A stretch of 36,791 nucleotides of DNA from assembly GCA_934141145.1 (NCBI GenBank), contig CAKPCA010000012.1:1-36791 (forward strand). The letters are read 5' to 3'. The DNA is from an uncultured Bacilli bacterium (GTDB lineage Bacteria > Bacillota_I > Bacilli_A > RF39 > UBA660). Of this stretch, positions 8,353 to 17,165 are shown piece after piece; position 1 is the stretch's first letter, and each line of letters opens with the position of its first letter. A program made the position numbers and the translations under genes. Under the pieces are notes generated by a model. That model was not told where the DNA came from and searched no databases. It was given only the letters and a program-made list of their open reading frames with translations.

Positions 8353-9444
8353 TTATTCACCCTCTATTAATTTATCTATCATATTGATTTTTTCTTCATT
8401 TATTTTCTTAAAATCTACATGTTTAACCTTAGATTTATCTTCTTTTAATATCTTGTATACTTCTTCATTAAACTTATCTTGATTTTTTGAAACAATATAA
8501 CCAAAATTTTTTATATCTATATTTTCATCACTTACTTCAATGGTTGATATTATTTTCTTATCTAATACAAGTGCTTCTAAAAATGTAACTGGAAATCCTT
8601 CATGATCAGATGTTATAGTAATATAATCACTTAATTTTATATATGGATATGGATTAGATTTAAGTCCAAGCATTTTTATATTTTTTTCTAAATGCTTTTC
8701 TTTTATTAAATCTTCATAATATTTATAATCTTTTCCATCTCCTACTATAAAAAAGTCAACATCAAGATTATTTTTTTTACAATACTCTATGGCATTAATC
8801 ATTCTTGATACTCTTTTAACTTCTTCATCTAATCTACCAACAAAAACAATTAATTTATTTTTTGTTCTTTTTTCTGTAATTCTCTCATTTGATAATTTTA
8901 GTACTCTTTCATAATTTATAAAATTATTAAGTACTATTGATTTATCTTTAATACTTGGCATAATTTCAATTAAATTATTCATTGATTCATTTGATACAAA
9001 TATTACTTTTTTAAAACTATTTATATCTTGTCCTAAAAAGAAATTAATTGTTTTATCCTTGTCATTAAATTCTGTAACATAATCACCATGAATATAAATC
9101 ATATTATTTTTTGATGCATATAAACTAAGTAAACTACATGGTTTTGAGTAAGTCGCATAACAAATTGAACAATCATATTTATCTTTATGTAATAATATGA
9201 ATTTAAGTCTTTTAAAACCATTAACTATTTTTCTATATATTACATTTTTACTATGACTCAAATTATAATTATATATTTTTACATTTTTATTAATCTTAGG
9301 AAGTAATTCACCTTTTTTATTTTCTAAAAATAGTGTTACATCATATTTTTCATAATCTAATTTATTTAAAAGTTCTATTAAGGCATTTTCAATACCACCC
9401 GTATACATTGTTGTCATAAATAATATTACTTTTTTCTTATGCAT
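8353..9444 (-). CDS. GT4-type glycosyltransferase
   Basis: A GT-B glycosyltransferase for the polysaccharide repeat unit. Motifs are MYTGGIENALIELL (acceptor domain), VFVGRLDEEVKR (donor domain start), and DHEGFPVTFLEALVL (E-x7-E, retaining GT4). The GTG at 9453 is in frame, but AGAGGTGA is best spaced from ATG 9444, which lies one base past the stop of the acetyltransferase gene, so I use ATG 9444 (363 residues). In operon order it sits between the acetyltransferase and the two GT2 genes. Confidence 0.9.
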   Translation of the reverse strand: MHKKKVILFMTTMYTGGIENALIELLNKLDYEKYDVTLFLENKKGELLPKINKNVKIYNYNLSHSKNVIYRKIVNGFKRLKFILLHKDKYDCSICYATYSKPCSLLSLYASKNNMIYIHGDYVTEFNDKDKTINFFLGQDINSFKKVIFVSNESMNNLIEIMPSIKDKSIVLNNFINYERVLKLSNERITEKRTKNKLIVFVGRLDEEVKRVSRMINAIEYCKKNNLDVDFFIVGDGKDYKYYEDLIKEKHLEKNIKMLGLKSNPYPYIKLSDYITITSDHEGFPVTFLEALVLDKKIISTIEVSDENIDIKNFGYIVSKNQDKFNEEVYKILKEDKSKVKHVDFKKINEEKINMIDKLIEGE

Positions 9445-9445
9445 A

Positions 9446-9997
9446 TTACTCACCTCTATTTTTATAAAATTGTTCCCAAAGTTTATTACGACTTTCTTTA
9501 TCTACATATTCAATCATATTTTCTTCTTTTTTATTTCTTTTTTCTAAATACTCATCAAAACTTTCTATTACTCTTGCTGGATTACCCGCAACTACAGAAT
9601 TATCTGGAACATCTTTCGTAACAACAGAACCTGCTCCTATCATTACATTATTTCCAATTCTGACATTTGGAAGTATTATTGTATTACTTCCAATAAACAC
9701 ATTGTTTTTAACTTCAATGCAACCTGATTGATATTTATAAAATCTAGGAAGTCCCATATTATTAAGCATAAAATCTGATACGTCATGTGTTATAAATAAA
9801 ACTCCACTTGTTACAACTACATTGTTATGAAATTTTACAAGTTTTGGATCTGCTGGTATTTTTCTTGGTTGAAAAAAGAAATTTTTCCCAACTTCTGCAA
9901 ATACATTGTGTTTTATTAAATATTTCGTTCTTTTTTTAGAATCTAAAATAAAATATAATCTAATTTTTCTTAATTGATCTCTTTTATATCTTCTCAT
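9446..9997 (-). CDS. hexapeptide-repeat O-acetyltransferase
   Basis: A left-handed beta-helix acyltransferase, probably transferring acetyl from acetyl-CoA to a hydroxyl of a polysaccharide sugar. The hexapeptide repeats run from about residue 70 to 150 (FIGSNTIILPNVRIGNNVMI, then GAGSVVTKDVPDNSVVAGNP). The histidine in TSGVLFITHDVS is a candidate catalytic base. The C-terminal GNPARVI is characteristic of the NodL/CysE/capsule acetyltransferase group. The 183-residue length is normal. GGAGGAATAATT, lying inside the last codons of the wzy gene, precedes the ATG. Basic N-terminal residues (RRYKRDQLRKIR) may contact the membrane. Confidence 0.88.
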   Translation of the reverse strand: MRRYKRDQLRKIRLYFILDSKKRTKYLIKHNVFAEVGKNFFFQPRKIPADPKLVKFHNNVVVTSGVLFITHDVSDFMLNNMGLPRFYKYQSGCIEVKNNVFIGSNTIILPNVRIGNNVMIGAGSVVTKDVPDNSVVAGNPARVIESFDEYLEKRNKKEENMIEYVDKESRNKLWEQFYKNRGE

Positions 9998-9999
9998 AA

Positions 10000-11274
10000 T
10001 TATTCCTCCATTTTAAATTCATTATAGTATACTACTAAAATTACTGATATAAAGATTGATACTGCTGGTGTCGCAAGTACATGTCCTGTTAAAAATGCAC
10101 ATAATATTGAAATTATTATTGATATTATCATAGATGTTTTTTTAATATTTAAGAAATTAGATTTAAACTTCTTAAAGTACATTTTAAATATATCAAATAT
10201 TATTTTAAAATATATAAAGAATATTACTATAAACCCTATTATACCTTGATGCAATAATGTATCTAAATAATCCATTTCAACAAGTTTCATTACTTTATTA
10301 TCAATAAAGTATCCAATACCAAATAATTTTTGCATAAAGTTAGAATTTAAATATACTTTAAATGAATCTTTAAAGAATGAAAGTCTACTACTGAAAATAA
10401 AATGATCAATATTATGAAATGTAAATAAATCACTAATTTTTTTAATATTTAGAAAATTTAAGTGTATTATTAAATTATCATAAAATGGTGTTAAAGTTAT
10501 TAATTTTAATCCTAATACTAATAAGATTAAACATGATATTGCTAAAACAATTAATTTTTTATATGACTTTGATTTTATTAATTTTGTAATTACTACAATA
10601 AAATAATACAATAAAAGTATTGATGCACACAAAAGTGGTGCTTTAGTACCAAGTGTTAATAATACATAAGTATATATAATAATAAATAAAATTAAATATA
10701 TTTTATTTTTTTGTTTTATAAGTTCACAAATAAATATTGGAAATAACATACTAATAATACTTCCAATAGCATTTGCGGAATAGAAGAAGCCTACACTTCC
10801 TTCCTTAGAATAAGCATAACTATCAAATCCTATACCTAAAATATTTGGTGTAAACACTAATAACAAATATATAAGTAAAATCATATATATTTTTTTTATA
10901 TCAAACTTATTATTATTAAAAATTTCAAATATAAAAATCATAGTTATAGGTAAATAAATATTATTTAATAAATTTTTAATTTCTATTACTAAATTTCCAT
11001 TATCTTTAAATATATAATTCACTAAACAAAAAATTACAGAATATAATAATATTATTAAGAATAATTTAAAAAACTTAGTTTTTTTTATAAAAGTAATATA
11101 ATACATCATAAATATTAAAAATATAATTCTTATAATTGCACTTATAGAATATATACTGCTTTTTGAATATATCATAATTCCAGTAATAATATCTAAAACC
11201 GGTTGCATAAATAAAAATATAGTAAAAATTAATAATATATTTTTTTTAATAAAGTTATTTAATTTTGTCATCAT
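10000..11274 (-). CDS. Wzy-like polysaccharide polymerase / O-antigen ligase family protein
   Basis: A 424-residue polytopic membrane protein with about 10-12 hydrophobic spans and a large soluble loop around residues 285-340. The segment FYSANAIGSIISMLFPI and the overall topology match the O-antigen ligase/polymerase superfamily, which joins lipid-linked repeat units on the outer face of the membrane. Gene order (polymerase, acetyltransferase, three glycosyltransferases) is that of a Wzx/Wzy capsule locus, although no flippase (Wzx) or chain-length regulator (Wzz/Wzd) is in the window. GAGGTAAG lies upstream of the ATG; a second ATG follows immediately. Sequence conservation in this family is low, so the call rests on topology and context. 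Confidence 0.8.
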   Translation of the reverse strand: MMTKLNNFIKKNILLIFTIFLFMQPVLDIITGIMIYSKSSIYSISAIIRIIFLIFMMYYITFIKKTKFFKLFLIILLYSVIFCLVNYIFKDNGNLVIEIKNLLNNIYLPITMIFIFEIFNNNKFDIKKIYMILLIYLLLVFTPNILGIGFDSYAYSKEGSVGFFYSANAIGSIISMLFPIFICELIKQKNKIYLILFIIIYTYVLLTLGTKAPLLCASILLLYYFIVVITKLIKSKSYKKLIVLAISCLILLVLGLKLITLTPFYDNLIIHLNFLNIKKISDLFTFHNIDHFIFSSRLSFFKDSFKVYLNSNFMQKLFGIGYFIDNKVMKLVEMDYLDTLLHQGIIGFIVIFFIYFKIIFDIFKMYFKKFKSNFLNIKKTSMIISIIISILCAFLTGHVLATPAVSIFISVILVVYYNEFKMEE

Positions 11275-11297
11275 ATTTACTTACCTCGTATACTACT

Positions 11298-11306
11298 ATT
11301 TTATCA
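11298..11306 (-). promoter_or_regulatory. probable extended -10 promoter of the polysaccharide operon
   Basis: Minus strand TGATAAAAT (TAAAAT at 11298-11303, TG at 11306-11305), just after the upstream terminator and about 17 bases before the start of the wzy ribosome-site region. No recognisable -35. Confidence 0.4.
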
Positions 11307-11315
11307 TTTATAAAC

Positions 11316-11351
11316 AAAAAAGAAAATAGCATCCCGCATATTTTCTTTTTT
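11316..11351 (-). terminator. Rho-independent terminator of the glucosaminidase/cohesin-like operon
   Basis: A perfect 13-bp A/T stem (11316-11328 with 11339-11351), a 10-base loop, and T-runs on both strands. It lies 48 bp past the stop of the cohesin-like protein gene and could work in either direction. Confidence 0.8.
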
Positions 11352-11399
11352 AACATATTAACAATCATGTCATTAATACATTGGTATAATTTTTAATAT

Positions 11400-12860
11400 T
11401 TATTCATCTAAAAATGTTTTTTCTTTTTGTTTTTTATTTTTCTTTTCTTCTTTTTTCTGTTTTTTTAGTTCTTTCTTTGAAATTTTAGGTTCTTCAATAG
11501 GTTCTAATATTGTTGTACCTTCTATGTCTTTATATTCTATTTCATTATTATTTTTTTGTTCTTTTACGTTATTAGCAACATTTTCCAAATATGTTTTCTT
11601 GAATTTTACATTTTTTGAAAGTAAAACTATTACTGATAAGAATAACGCAAATAGCGCAGCTGCACATGATAATAATAATATTTTACATTTTTTTACTAGA
11701 TCAATATATATTAGCACTTGGTCATTATAGAATCTTTGAACTGTCTTTTCATTTATATCATATAAATAGAATGATTTCTCACCAGTTAATATATTTAAAC
11801 CATATATAAGTCTGAATGATGAAACTTCATCAAATGTATAACCATCTATTTTTTCACCATTATAATCAAATGTAGTTTTATAATATCTATAAGGAACATC
11901 ACTTTCTTTAGGATTTAACACTACAAGTCTAACCATTTCAGATTTTAATTCAATATATTTTGTATAAGTTAACTTATTTTCATCATAAACATACCATGCA
12001 TTTTTGTTATCTTGACTTTTTAAACCTACAAGTGTATATCCTGTTATTTCATTTTTATAAGCAGGTATTTCTTCATCGTTTATAGTAACTTTTGTTTCTT
12101 CATATCCATCTGGTACTGTCAAAACATCTTTTTTTCTTATTATTGAATATTCTTCTTTATTAACCTTAACAATTATTGGAGCTTTCTCTTGTACAGTAGC
12201 ATTTATAACATATGTCTTTTTACTACCATTTTCTGCAGTTACAACTATTTCTAGTTTGTTATCTCCTTCTTTTACTTCTATCTCACCTGTTCCAGATACA
12301 GATGCCTTAGAATCATTTTTCTCTGCATTTACTTTTACTTTAGTTGTATCACTAGTAAGTGTTACAGAATATTCTAATGTATCTTTATTAAATTCTGGTG
12401 ATAGTGTTGCACCTTCTACACTTAATGATTTTAAATTATTATCAGAATTCTTAGGTGCAGTTGGTACTGGCTTTACTACATTTATATTACAAGAACCACT
12501 TTTTGAACTTGCAGATTCTCCTGTTGCAGTCGCTACTTCTGCATTTGCAACTTTTACATATGCACTACCGAGTGCTATTGTTTTAAATTTATATGTTAAA
12601 GATGTACTTGATGAGAAATTATCTGAAATATAGTGAATTGAACTACCACCAATATATTGTAACTTTGATGAATCATACCCTATAGATAAATCCCACATAA
12701 CACTATCAGATGCATTTCCTCTTACTGTTACTGTAACCGTGTTGCCTAATGTTGCACTAGATGAAGAAGAGCAACTTGTAGATACCGTTAATGCAAATAC
12801 ATTTTTTGGAATCAAAAATATAATTCCCATCATTAATATATATAATATTTTCTTTTTCAT
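11400..12860 (-). CDS. membrane-anchored surface protein with cohesin-like and cadherin-like beta-sandwich domains
   Basis: Visible architecture: signal peptide (1-23, cleavage near VFA); a beta-rich domain at about 25-129 containing LGNTVTVTVRGN and WDLSIGYDSSKLQYI, which resembles the cohesin/CBM-like fold; a cadherin-like beta-sandwich domain at about 141-224 (LKSLSVEGATLSPEFNKDT through NGSKKTYVINA); an unassigned extracellular region at 225-390; a membrane span at 392-414; and a strongly charged cytoplasmic tail ending in Lys/Glu-rich repeats. It is co-transcribed with the glucosaminidase 10 bp upstream, whose stop codon overlaps this gene's GGAGG. That protein ends in a dockerin, so I infer that this one is a membrane receptor for it. 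The cohesin assignment is by pattern only; another Ig-like fold is possible. Confidence 0.72.
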   Translation of the reverse strand: MKKKILYILMMGIIFLIPKNVFALTVSTSCSSSSSATLGNTVTVTVRGNASDSVMWDLSIGYDSSKLQYIGGSSIHYISDNFSSSTSLTYKFKTIALGSAYVKVANAEVATATGESASSKSGSCNINVVKPVPTAPKNSDNNLKSLSVEGATLSPEFNKDTLEYSVTLTSDTTKVKVNAEKNDSKASVSGTGEIEVKEGDNKLEIVVTAENGSKKTYVINATVQEKAPIIVKVNKEEYSIIRKKDVLTVPDGYEETKVTINDEEIPAYKNEITGYTLVGLKSQDNKNAWYVYDENKLTYTKYIELKSEMVRLVVLNPKESDVPYRYYKTTFDYNGEKIDGYTFDEVSSFRLIYGLNILTGEKSFYLYDINEKTVQRFYNDQVLIYIDLVKKCKILLLSCAAALFALFLSVIVLLSKNVKFKKTYLENVANNVKEQKNNNEIEYKDIEGTTILEPIEEPKISKKELKKQKKEEKKNKKQKEKTFLDE

Positions 12861-12869
12861 ATTTTCCTC

Positions 12870-14864
12870 CTACTTCGTAATTTTAGAAGTTCCTAGTAAG
12901 TGTGCTTTAACCATTGCTAAATCTGCAATACTTATCTTACCGTCTTTATTTATATCAGCAGCTTCATAATAAGCACCATTCAAACTATTTGTTCCAAGTA
13001 ATTTTGCTTTAATCATTGCCAAATCTGATATACTTATTTTTCCATCGCTATTTGTATCACCTTTAATAACTACTTTAAAAGTTACAGTTTGATTGTTGCT
13101 TTTGATTATTATCTGGTCACCTGTTGCAATTTGTCCAGAAGACTTAACGCTACCATTTTTATCTTTTATTTCAACAGATGATAAGCTATATCTATTTTTT
13201 ATATTAGATATGATATTCAAAGAATCTGTACCCAGTTCAATACCACTAATCATATTATTTGAATTATTATATCCTAATGAACTTATTATATCAGCTGGGC
13301 TTTCTTTACCCGGTTCTATTTTTTTTATAATTATCTTATAAGTTCTCTTATCACCATTTGCAGCAGTTACCACTACATTTACTTCAGTACTATTATTATT
13401 TAATATTACTACTCCATCTCCTGTCATACTAGAATATGGACTAGTTTTATTTGCATAAACTGTTACTTGATTAACACTATTTGATACATTACATGTATAA
13501 TCAGTTGCAGCAGAATTAAATGATGGATTTAAACTGCAACCAGATACTGATAAAGAACTTAATGTATTATCTGCATTGTTTGAAATAGATAATGATGTTG
13601 CATCTGGCATATTATTATAAACTGGTATTTTGAATGTATATGAATTATTTATTAATCCTTTATCATCATATGCTTTATATGTTTTTCTAGATTCAGATGT
13701 TAATGCTCTAATATTTTGCATATATTGATGCCAATATAAATTACTATGGTTTATTGTATTAAATTTTTGATAATAATTAGTATCTTGACCTGCATTAATA
13801 TATTCTCTTGCTATAATTGAAGCACCACCAAGTATTGATGGATATGGATTATTCCATCCATTTCTTTTGGCAACTTCTAATGCATTTGCAACTATTTGAG
13901 CTACTGTACTTCCACTTGCATTAATATTAAAATGGTTATAATATGTTTGTCCATCTCCACCATTCATATTAATGGTTGCACCTCTTCCATTATCCCCCTG
14001 TTCTTGAAGAACACGGCTGGCTAGATGAACTGAATTAACACCTGTTTTTCTACCAACATCTACAAACGTATTAGCATACGTCCACCACTGACCGTTATAT
14101 AAGTATGACCCTTGCATGAATGAACCATTTAAGATTGATTTAACATTTGCTTCTGTATGAAACGTCTCATTAAATGATAATTGTTCAAACATAAAGACAG
14201 TTTGTTCATTTAACCAATTTCTTGGATCCATATAAAATGCTACAGTTTGTTTACTTGGAGTATACCAACCTGGTTGATGCTGTATATATATTCCATTATT
14301 GTATGCCGCACCATCTGTCGATAAAAGTGATTTATCAATTTTATCAATAGTACTCTCAAAACTTATTAGATTTTGAGTAGCAGTTTCAGTTTCTTTACCT
14401 ACAACAGTATTCCAATCTAAATTTGTCTTAGATATTTGAAAATCCCAATTTTGATGCATAGCATGTAATTTTTGAAGTGGTAATATATAACTTTCTGGAA
14501 AACCTAAATTTCTAAGATAATTACCATAATTATCATCTGTCGTATATTCTTTACAATTATTAATCCAAGCTGATTTCACATAACCAACATAATTATTAGA
14601 ATAATAATTCACATAAATATTATAATACTGTACACCACCAGATGTTGTTGTATTTAATATTTCCATATAAGATTTATTCCTTAATAATACATCTTTACCA
14701 TCAACATCCTTAATAGGTGTTCCGCCAGGGGTACTTCTCAAATATGAATTTTCTGTCAAATTATTACAAATCTTAAAATTAGTACTTGCGGAAACATTAT
14801 CAATTTTAAAGAAAGACAATAACAAAATGAATACTGCTATTACAAAATACTTTCTATATTTCAT
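12870..14864 (-). CDS. secreted endo-beta-N-acetylglucosaminidase with SH3, cadherin-like and dockerin domains
   Basis: A predicted secreted peptidoglycan hydrolase of the glucosaminidase (GH73-like) family, cutting GlcNAc-MurNAc bonds. Signal peptide 1-26 (VSA-S); SH3b-like wall-binding region about 36-101; glucosaminidase domain about 215-390, with HLASRVLQEQG (E288 the likely acid) and YYNHFNINASG; cadherin-like beta-sandwich domain about 430-515; a beta-rich linker 523-600; and a type I dockerin at 601-660. The two dockerin calcium loops read DTNSDGKISISD (603-614) and DINKDGKISIAD (637-648), each followed by a near-identical helix (LAMIKAKLLG, LAMVKAHLLG). AAGGAGGG precedes the ATG. It is first in a two-gene operon with the cohesin-like membrane protein, so enzyme and anchor appear to be made together. 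Confidence 0.92.
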   Translation of the reverse strand: MKYRKYFVIAVFILLLSFFKIDNVSASTNFKICNNLTENSYLRSTPGGTPIKDVDGKDVLLRNKSYMEILNTTTSGGVQYYNIYVNYYSNNYVGYVKSAWINNCKEYTTDDNYGNYLRNLGFPESYILPLQKLHAMHQNWDFQISKTNLDWNTVVGKETETATQNLISFESTIDKIDKSLLSTDGAAYNNGIYIQHQPGWYTPSKQTVAFYMDPRNWLNEQTVFMFEQLSFNETFHTEANVKSILNGSFMQGSYLYNGQWWTYANTFVDVGRKTGVNSVHLASRVLQEQGDNGRGATINMNGGDGQTYYNHFNINASGSTVAQIVANALEVAKRNGWNNPYPSILGGASIIAREYINAGQDTNYYQKFNTINHSNLYWHQYMQNIRALTSESRKTYKAYDDKGLINNSYTFKIPVYNNMPDATSLSISNNADNTLSSLSVSGCSLNPSFNSAATDYTCNVSNSVNQVTVYANKTSPYSSMTGDGVVILNNNSTEVNVVVTAANGDKRTYKIIIKKIEPGKESPADIISSLGYNNSNNMISGIELGTDSLNIISNIKNRYSLSSVEIKDKNGSVKSSGQIATGDQIIIKSNNQTVTFKVVIKGDTNSDGKISISDLAMIKAKLLGTNSLNGAYYEAADINKDGKISIADLAMVKAHLLGTSKITK

Positions 14865-14892
14865 TCTTATCCCTCCTTATTATTCATAATCT

Positions 14893-14901
14893 ATTATAGC
14901 A
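14893..14901 (-). promoter_or_regulatory. glucosaminidase operon promoter (extended -10)
   Basis: Minus strand TGCTATAAT (TATAAT at 14893-14898). The upstream hexamers TTTAAA or TTAAAA are weak -35 candidates. It lies 29 bases upstream of the start codon. Confidence 0.6.
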
Positions 14902-14961
14902 AATATTTTGTTTATTTTAAAGAGTTATTAACTATTTTTGTAGTTTTTTGTAAATGCTTGT

Positions 14962-14992
14962 AAAAAAAAGAATGATTAGCTTAATCATTCTT
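14962..14992 (-). terminator. Rho-independent terminator of the ltaS-LCP operon
   Basis: A perfect 11-bp stem (14968-14978 with 14982-14992) with a 3-base loop is followed by eight T on the minus strand. The LCP stop codon TAA (14981-14983) spans the end of the ascending arm and the loop. Confidence 0.88.
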
Positions 14993-17152
14993 ATTACCTT
15001 GTTCAGTTAAGTTTTCAGTTTGTTGTTCATTTTTTTCACAAATTCCATTTTTTCTTGTATATCCATTTTTACATACACAAGTGACTTTATCTGCACCTAT
15101 TTCTTCATTTGCACCTGTACATGTTTTAGTTTCTTTAAGTTCACAAACACCTGTAGTAACATTTCTTGTATATCCATTTTTACATACACAAGAAGTTTTA
15201 TCTGCACCTAACTCTTCATTTGCACCTGTACATGTTTTAGTTTCTTTAAGTTCACAAATACCTGTAGTAACATTTCTTGTATATCCATTTTTACATACGC
15301 AAGAAGTTTTATCTGCGCCTAACTCTTCATTTGCGCCTATACATGTTTTAGTTTCTTTAAGTTCACAAACTCCATTTTTTCTCGTATACCCACTCTTACA
15401 TACACATGTTGTTTTATCTGCGCCTAACTCTTCTCCTTCAGGACAAGTCTTACTACTATCTGTTTTTGTATCTGAAGTAGGATCCGGATATTTAGTTACG
15501 CCACCATATAAATCTGCACCTATTATTTTTGATTCATAAGGTTCATCTATTGTGAAACTGAATGATGTATCATAATCTTCTTCTATTAACTCTAGATTTA
15601 CTTTCATTGCTTTTATTATTGCATTTAATGATTGTGATGATGGTACAAACTCATATAATTTCATATTCATAATATTATCGTAAATAAGTCCACCTGAACC
15701 ATTTAAATATGTCTTTTGCATACTTATTACATCATTAGAATCTGATAATGATCCAGAATTAACTAATACTTTCTTAAATACATTATAGAAGTCTAATATT
15801 TGATCTCTTGTAAGATTTGTATCTAAACTTATACTTATTGTATCTAATACACTATATAGTTGATTAATACTTTTTATTGTCTTTAACTTGTTCATTATAC
15901 CTCTAACAACAAGTTGTTGATTTTGTCCTCTTACAAAGTCATTTCTAGTTCCTTTATTCCACTCTTTACCACATTCTGAAACTGTTTTTCTGTTTCTTGA
16001 TAATGCTAAAGCTTGTTCACCATTTAAATGTTGCCATCCTTTTTCGACATATATTAAATCACTACTATTTAATGATCTTACACTATTACTTTCACAAAAT
16101 TTATAAGGAACATCTACATCTATTCCACCTAAAGCATCTACTAATTTTATTAATCCCTGGAAATTAACTTTTGCATAGTAATCTATATTTATACCCGTAA
16201 AGTTTTCTATTGTACTTATCATACAAGAGTCTCCACCAGATGCAGCATGTGTTATTTTACTTCTTGCATTTCTATAACAAGTTATAGGAACAAAAGTATC
16301 TCTTGGAATACTAAATACTGTAGCATTTAATGTATTTGGATTAAATGTAATAAGCATTATTGAGTCTCCTAAACCACTTGCTTTTGATATATCTTCTGTT
16401 GGTGAATCAACACCAAGTAAAAGCATTGTAAATGGTTCTGTTACTTTTTTAGTACTTGCAGATGTATTTTTATCAGTTACTTTTTTCATTAATTTTGAAT
16501 ATTTATCAAGTTCTACTACTTCACTACCTATTTTTTCATACTTTTCTACTGAAGCAAATTTATCTTCATAACTGCTTGATATAAATATCGCATTTACTTC
16601 ATCTGAATATAAATCAGATAGCATAGAAACATAATCATCATATTCTACTAATTGATCTTTTGTTATTTTATCTTTTTTTATTATATTTTGTGCAAGTACA
16701 TATCCTTCAGTATCATTCTTATCAGAAATTATACCTATTTTTGCATCTTTTATTTTACTTAATTTATTATAATTGCCATCTTTCATAGCTATTAAGCTGC
16801 TTGAATATGTAACATAATTTTTATTCATTTTATCAATAGTACTTACACCTTTATCAATTAAGGAACTTATGAAAAATTCTCCTGCACCTATAATTAATAG
16901 TACTATAATAAGAATGAAATATTTACTCTTCTTACTTTGTTTTTTTAGTTTTATATATTTAATTATTGTAATTATACTTATTAAAGATAATACACCAACA
17001 GCAATATATCTTATTAAGTTTTCTACATTATTTAATTTTAATAAATTATAAATTAGATAACCAGTTACACATACAAACATTCCAACGATAAGTCCAGTGA
17101 ATAAATTAAGAAATTTATTTTTTTTAATTTTTTGAGTTTGTTCTTGATTCAT
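14981..17152 (-). CDS. LytR-CpsA-Psr (LCP) family phosphotransferase with C-terminal EGF-like repeats
   Basis: LCP enzymes move wall teichoic acid or capsule polymers from the undecaprenyl carrier to peptidoglycan. Three membrane spans occupy about 14-98, an accessory extracellular region about 110-235, and the LCP domain about 240-425. Conserved residues visible include LLLGVDS, GLGDSIML (D263), SIPRDTFV (R284, D285), ITHAASGG, the ALSRNRK stretch and TRNDFVRGQ (R403, D405, R408). A second soluble region follows, then a Cys-rich tail (568-705) of four repeats, each with four Cys and a CxCxxGY...C core that fits the EGF_2 pattern. The tail is unusual for this family. AGGAGGGA precedes the ATG, 13 bp after the previous gene; together with the ltaS-like gene this forms a wall-polymer operon. 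Confidence 0.93.
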   Translation of the reverse strand: MNQEQTQKIKKNKFLNLFTGLIVGMFVCVTGYLIYNLLKLNNVENLIRYIAVGVLSLISIITIIKYIKLKKQSKKSKYFILIIVLLIIGAGEFFISSLIDKGVSTIDKMNKNYVTYSSSLIAMKDGNYNKLSKIKDAKIGIISDKNDTEGYVLAQNIIKKDKITKDQLVEYDDYVSMLSDLYSDEVNAIFISSSYEDKFASVEKYEKIGSEVVELDKYSKLMKKVTDKNTSASTKKVTEPFTMLLLGVDSPTEDISKASGLGDSIMLITFNPNTLNATVFSIPRDTFVPITCYRNARSKITHAASGGDSCMISTIENFTGINIDYYAKVNFQGLIKLVDALGGIDVDVPYKFCESNSVRSLNSSDLIYVEKGWQHLNGEQALALSRNRKTVSECGKEWNKGTRNDFVRGQNQQLVVRGIMNKLKTIKSINQLYSVLDTISISLDTNLTRDQILDFYNVFKKVLVNSGSLSDSNDVISMQKTYLNGSGGLIYDNIMNMKLYEFVPSSQSLNAIIKAMKVNLELIEEDYDTSFSFTIDEPYESKIIGADLYGGVTKYPDPTSDTKTDSSKTCPEGEELGADKTTCVCKSGYTRKNGVCELKETKTCIGANEELGADKTSCVCKNGYTRNVTTGICELKETKTCTGANEELGADKTSCVCKNGYTRNVTTGVCELKETKTCTGANEEIGADKVTCVCKNGYTRKNGICEKNEQQTENLTEQGNKND
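15038..15451 (-). repeat. in-frame tandem repeat encoding four EGF-like Cys modules
   Basis: The two central units are 111 bp (37 codons); the copies of TTCTTTAAG on the plus strand start at 15131, 15242 and 15353, exactly 111 bp apart. The first and last units are shorter because they lack the NVTTG insertion (RKNG instead). Each unit encodes TC, about 13 residues, CVCKxGYTR, 4-8 residues, then C. Units differ by only a few bases, which suggests recent expansion and likely variation in copy number between strains. Confidence 0.92.
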
Positions 17153-17165
17153 AATTTATTCCCTC

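Noticed and set aside
8352..8360. GTG 8360 as start of the GT2 gene.
   Set aside because: AGAGG directly abuts it; the TTG at 8351 has correct spacing and gives the canonical N-terminus.
12256..12633. 125-codon plus-strand frame over the cohesin-like gene.
   Set aside because: Antisense to a well-supported secreted protein with signal peptide and domains; no start context.
15038..15451. Regular DNA repeats that might be a CRISPR array.
   Set aside because: Units are 111 bp without variable spacers, and they are in frame with and code for the Cys modules.
15081..15539. Open frame of 152 codons on the plus strand over the LCP tail.
   Set aside because: It is the antisense of the 111-bp EGF repeats. 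It has repetitive, low-complexity translation and no ribosome site; the minus-strand gene explains the region.
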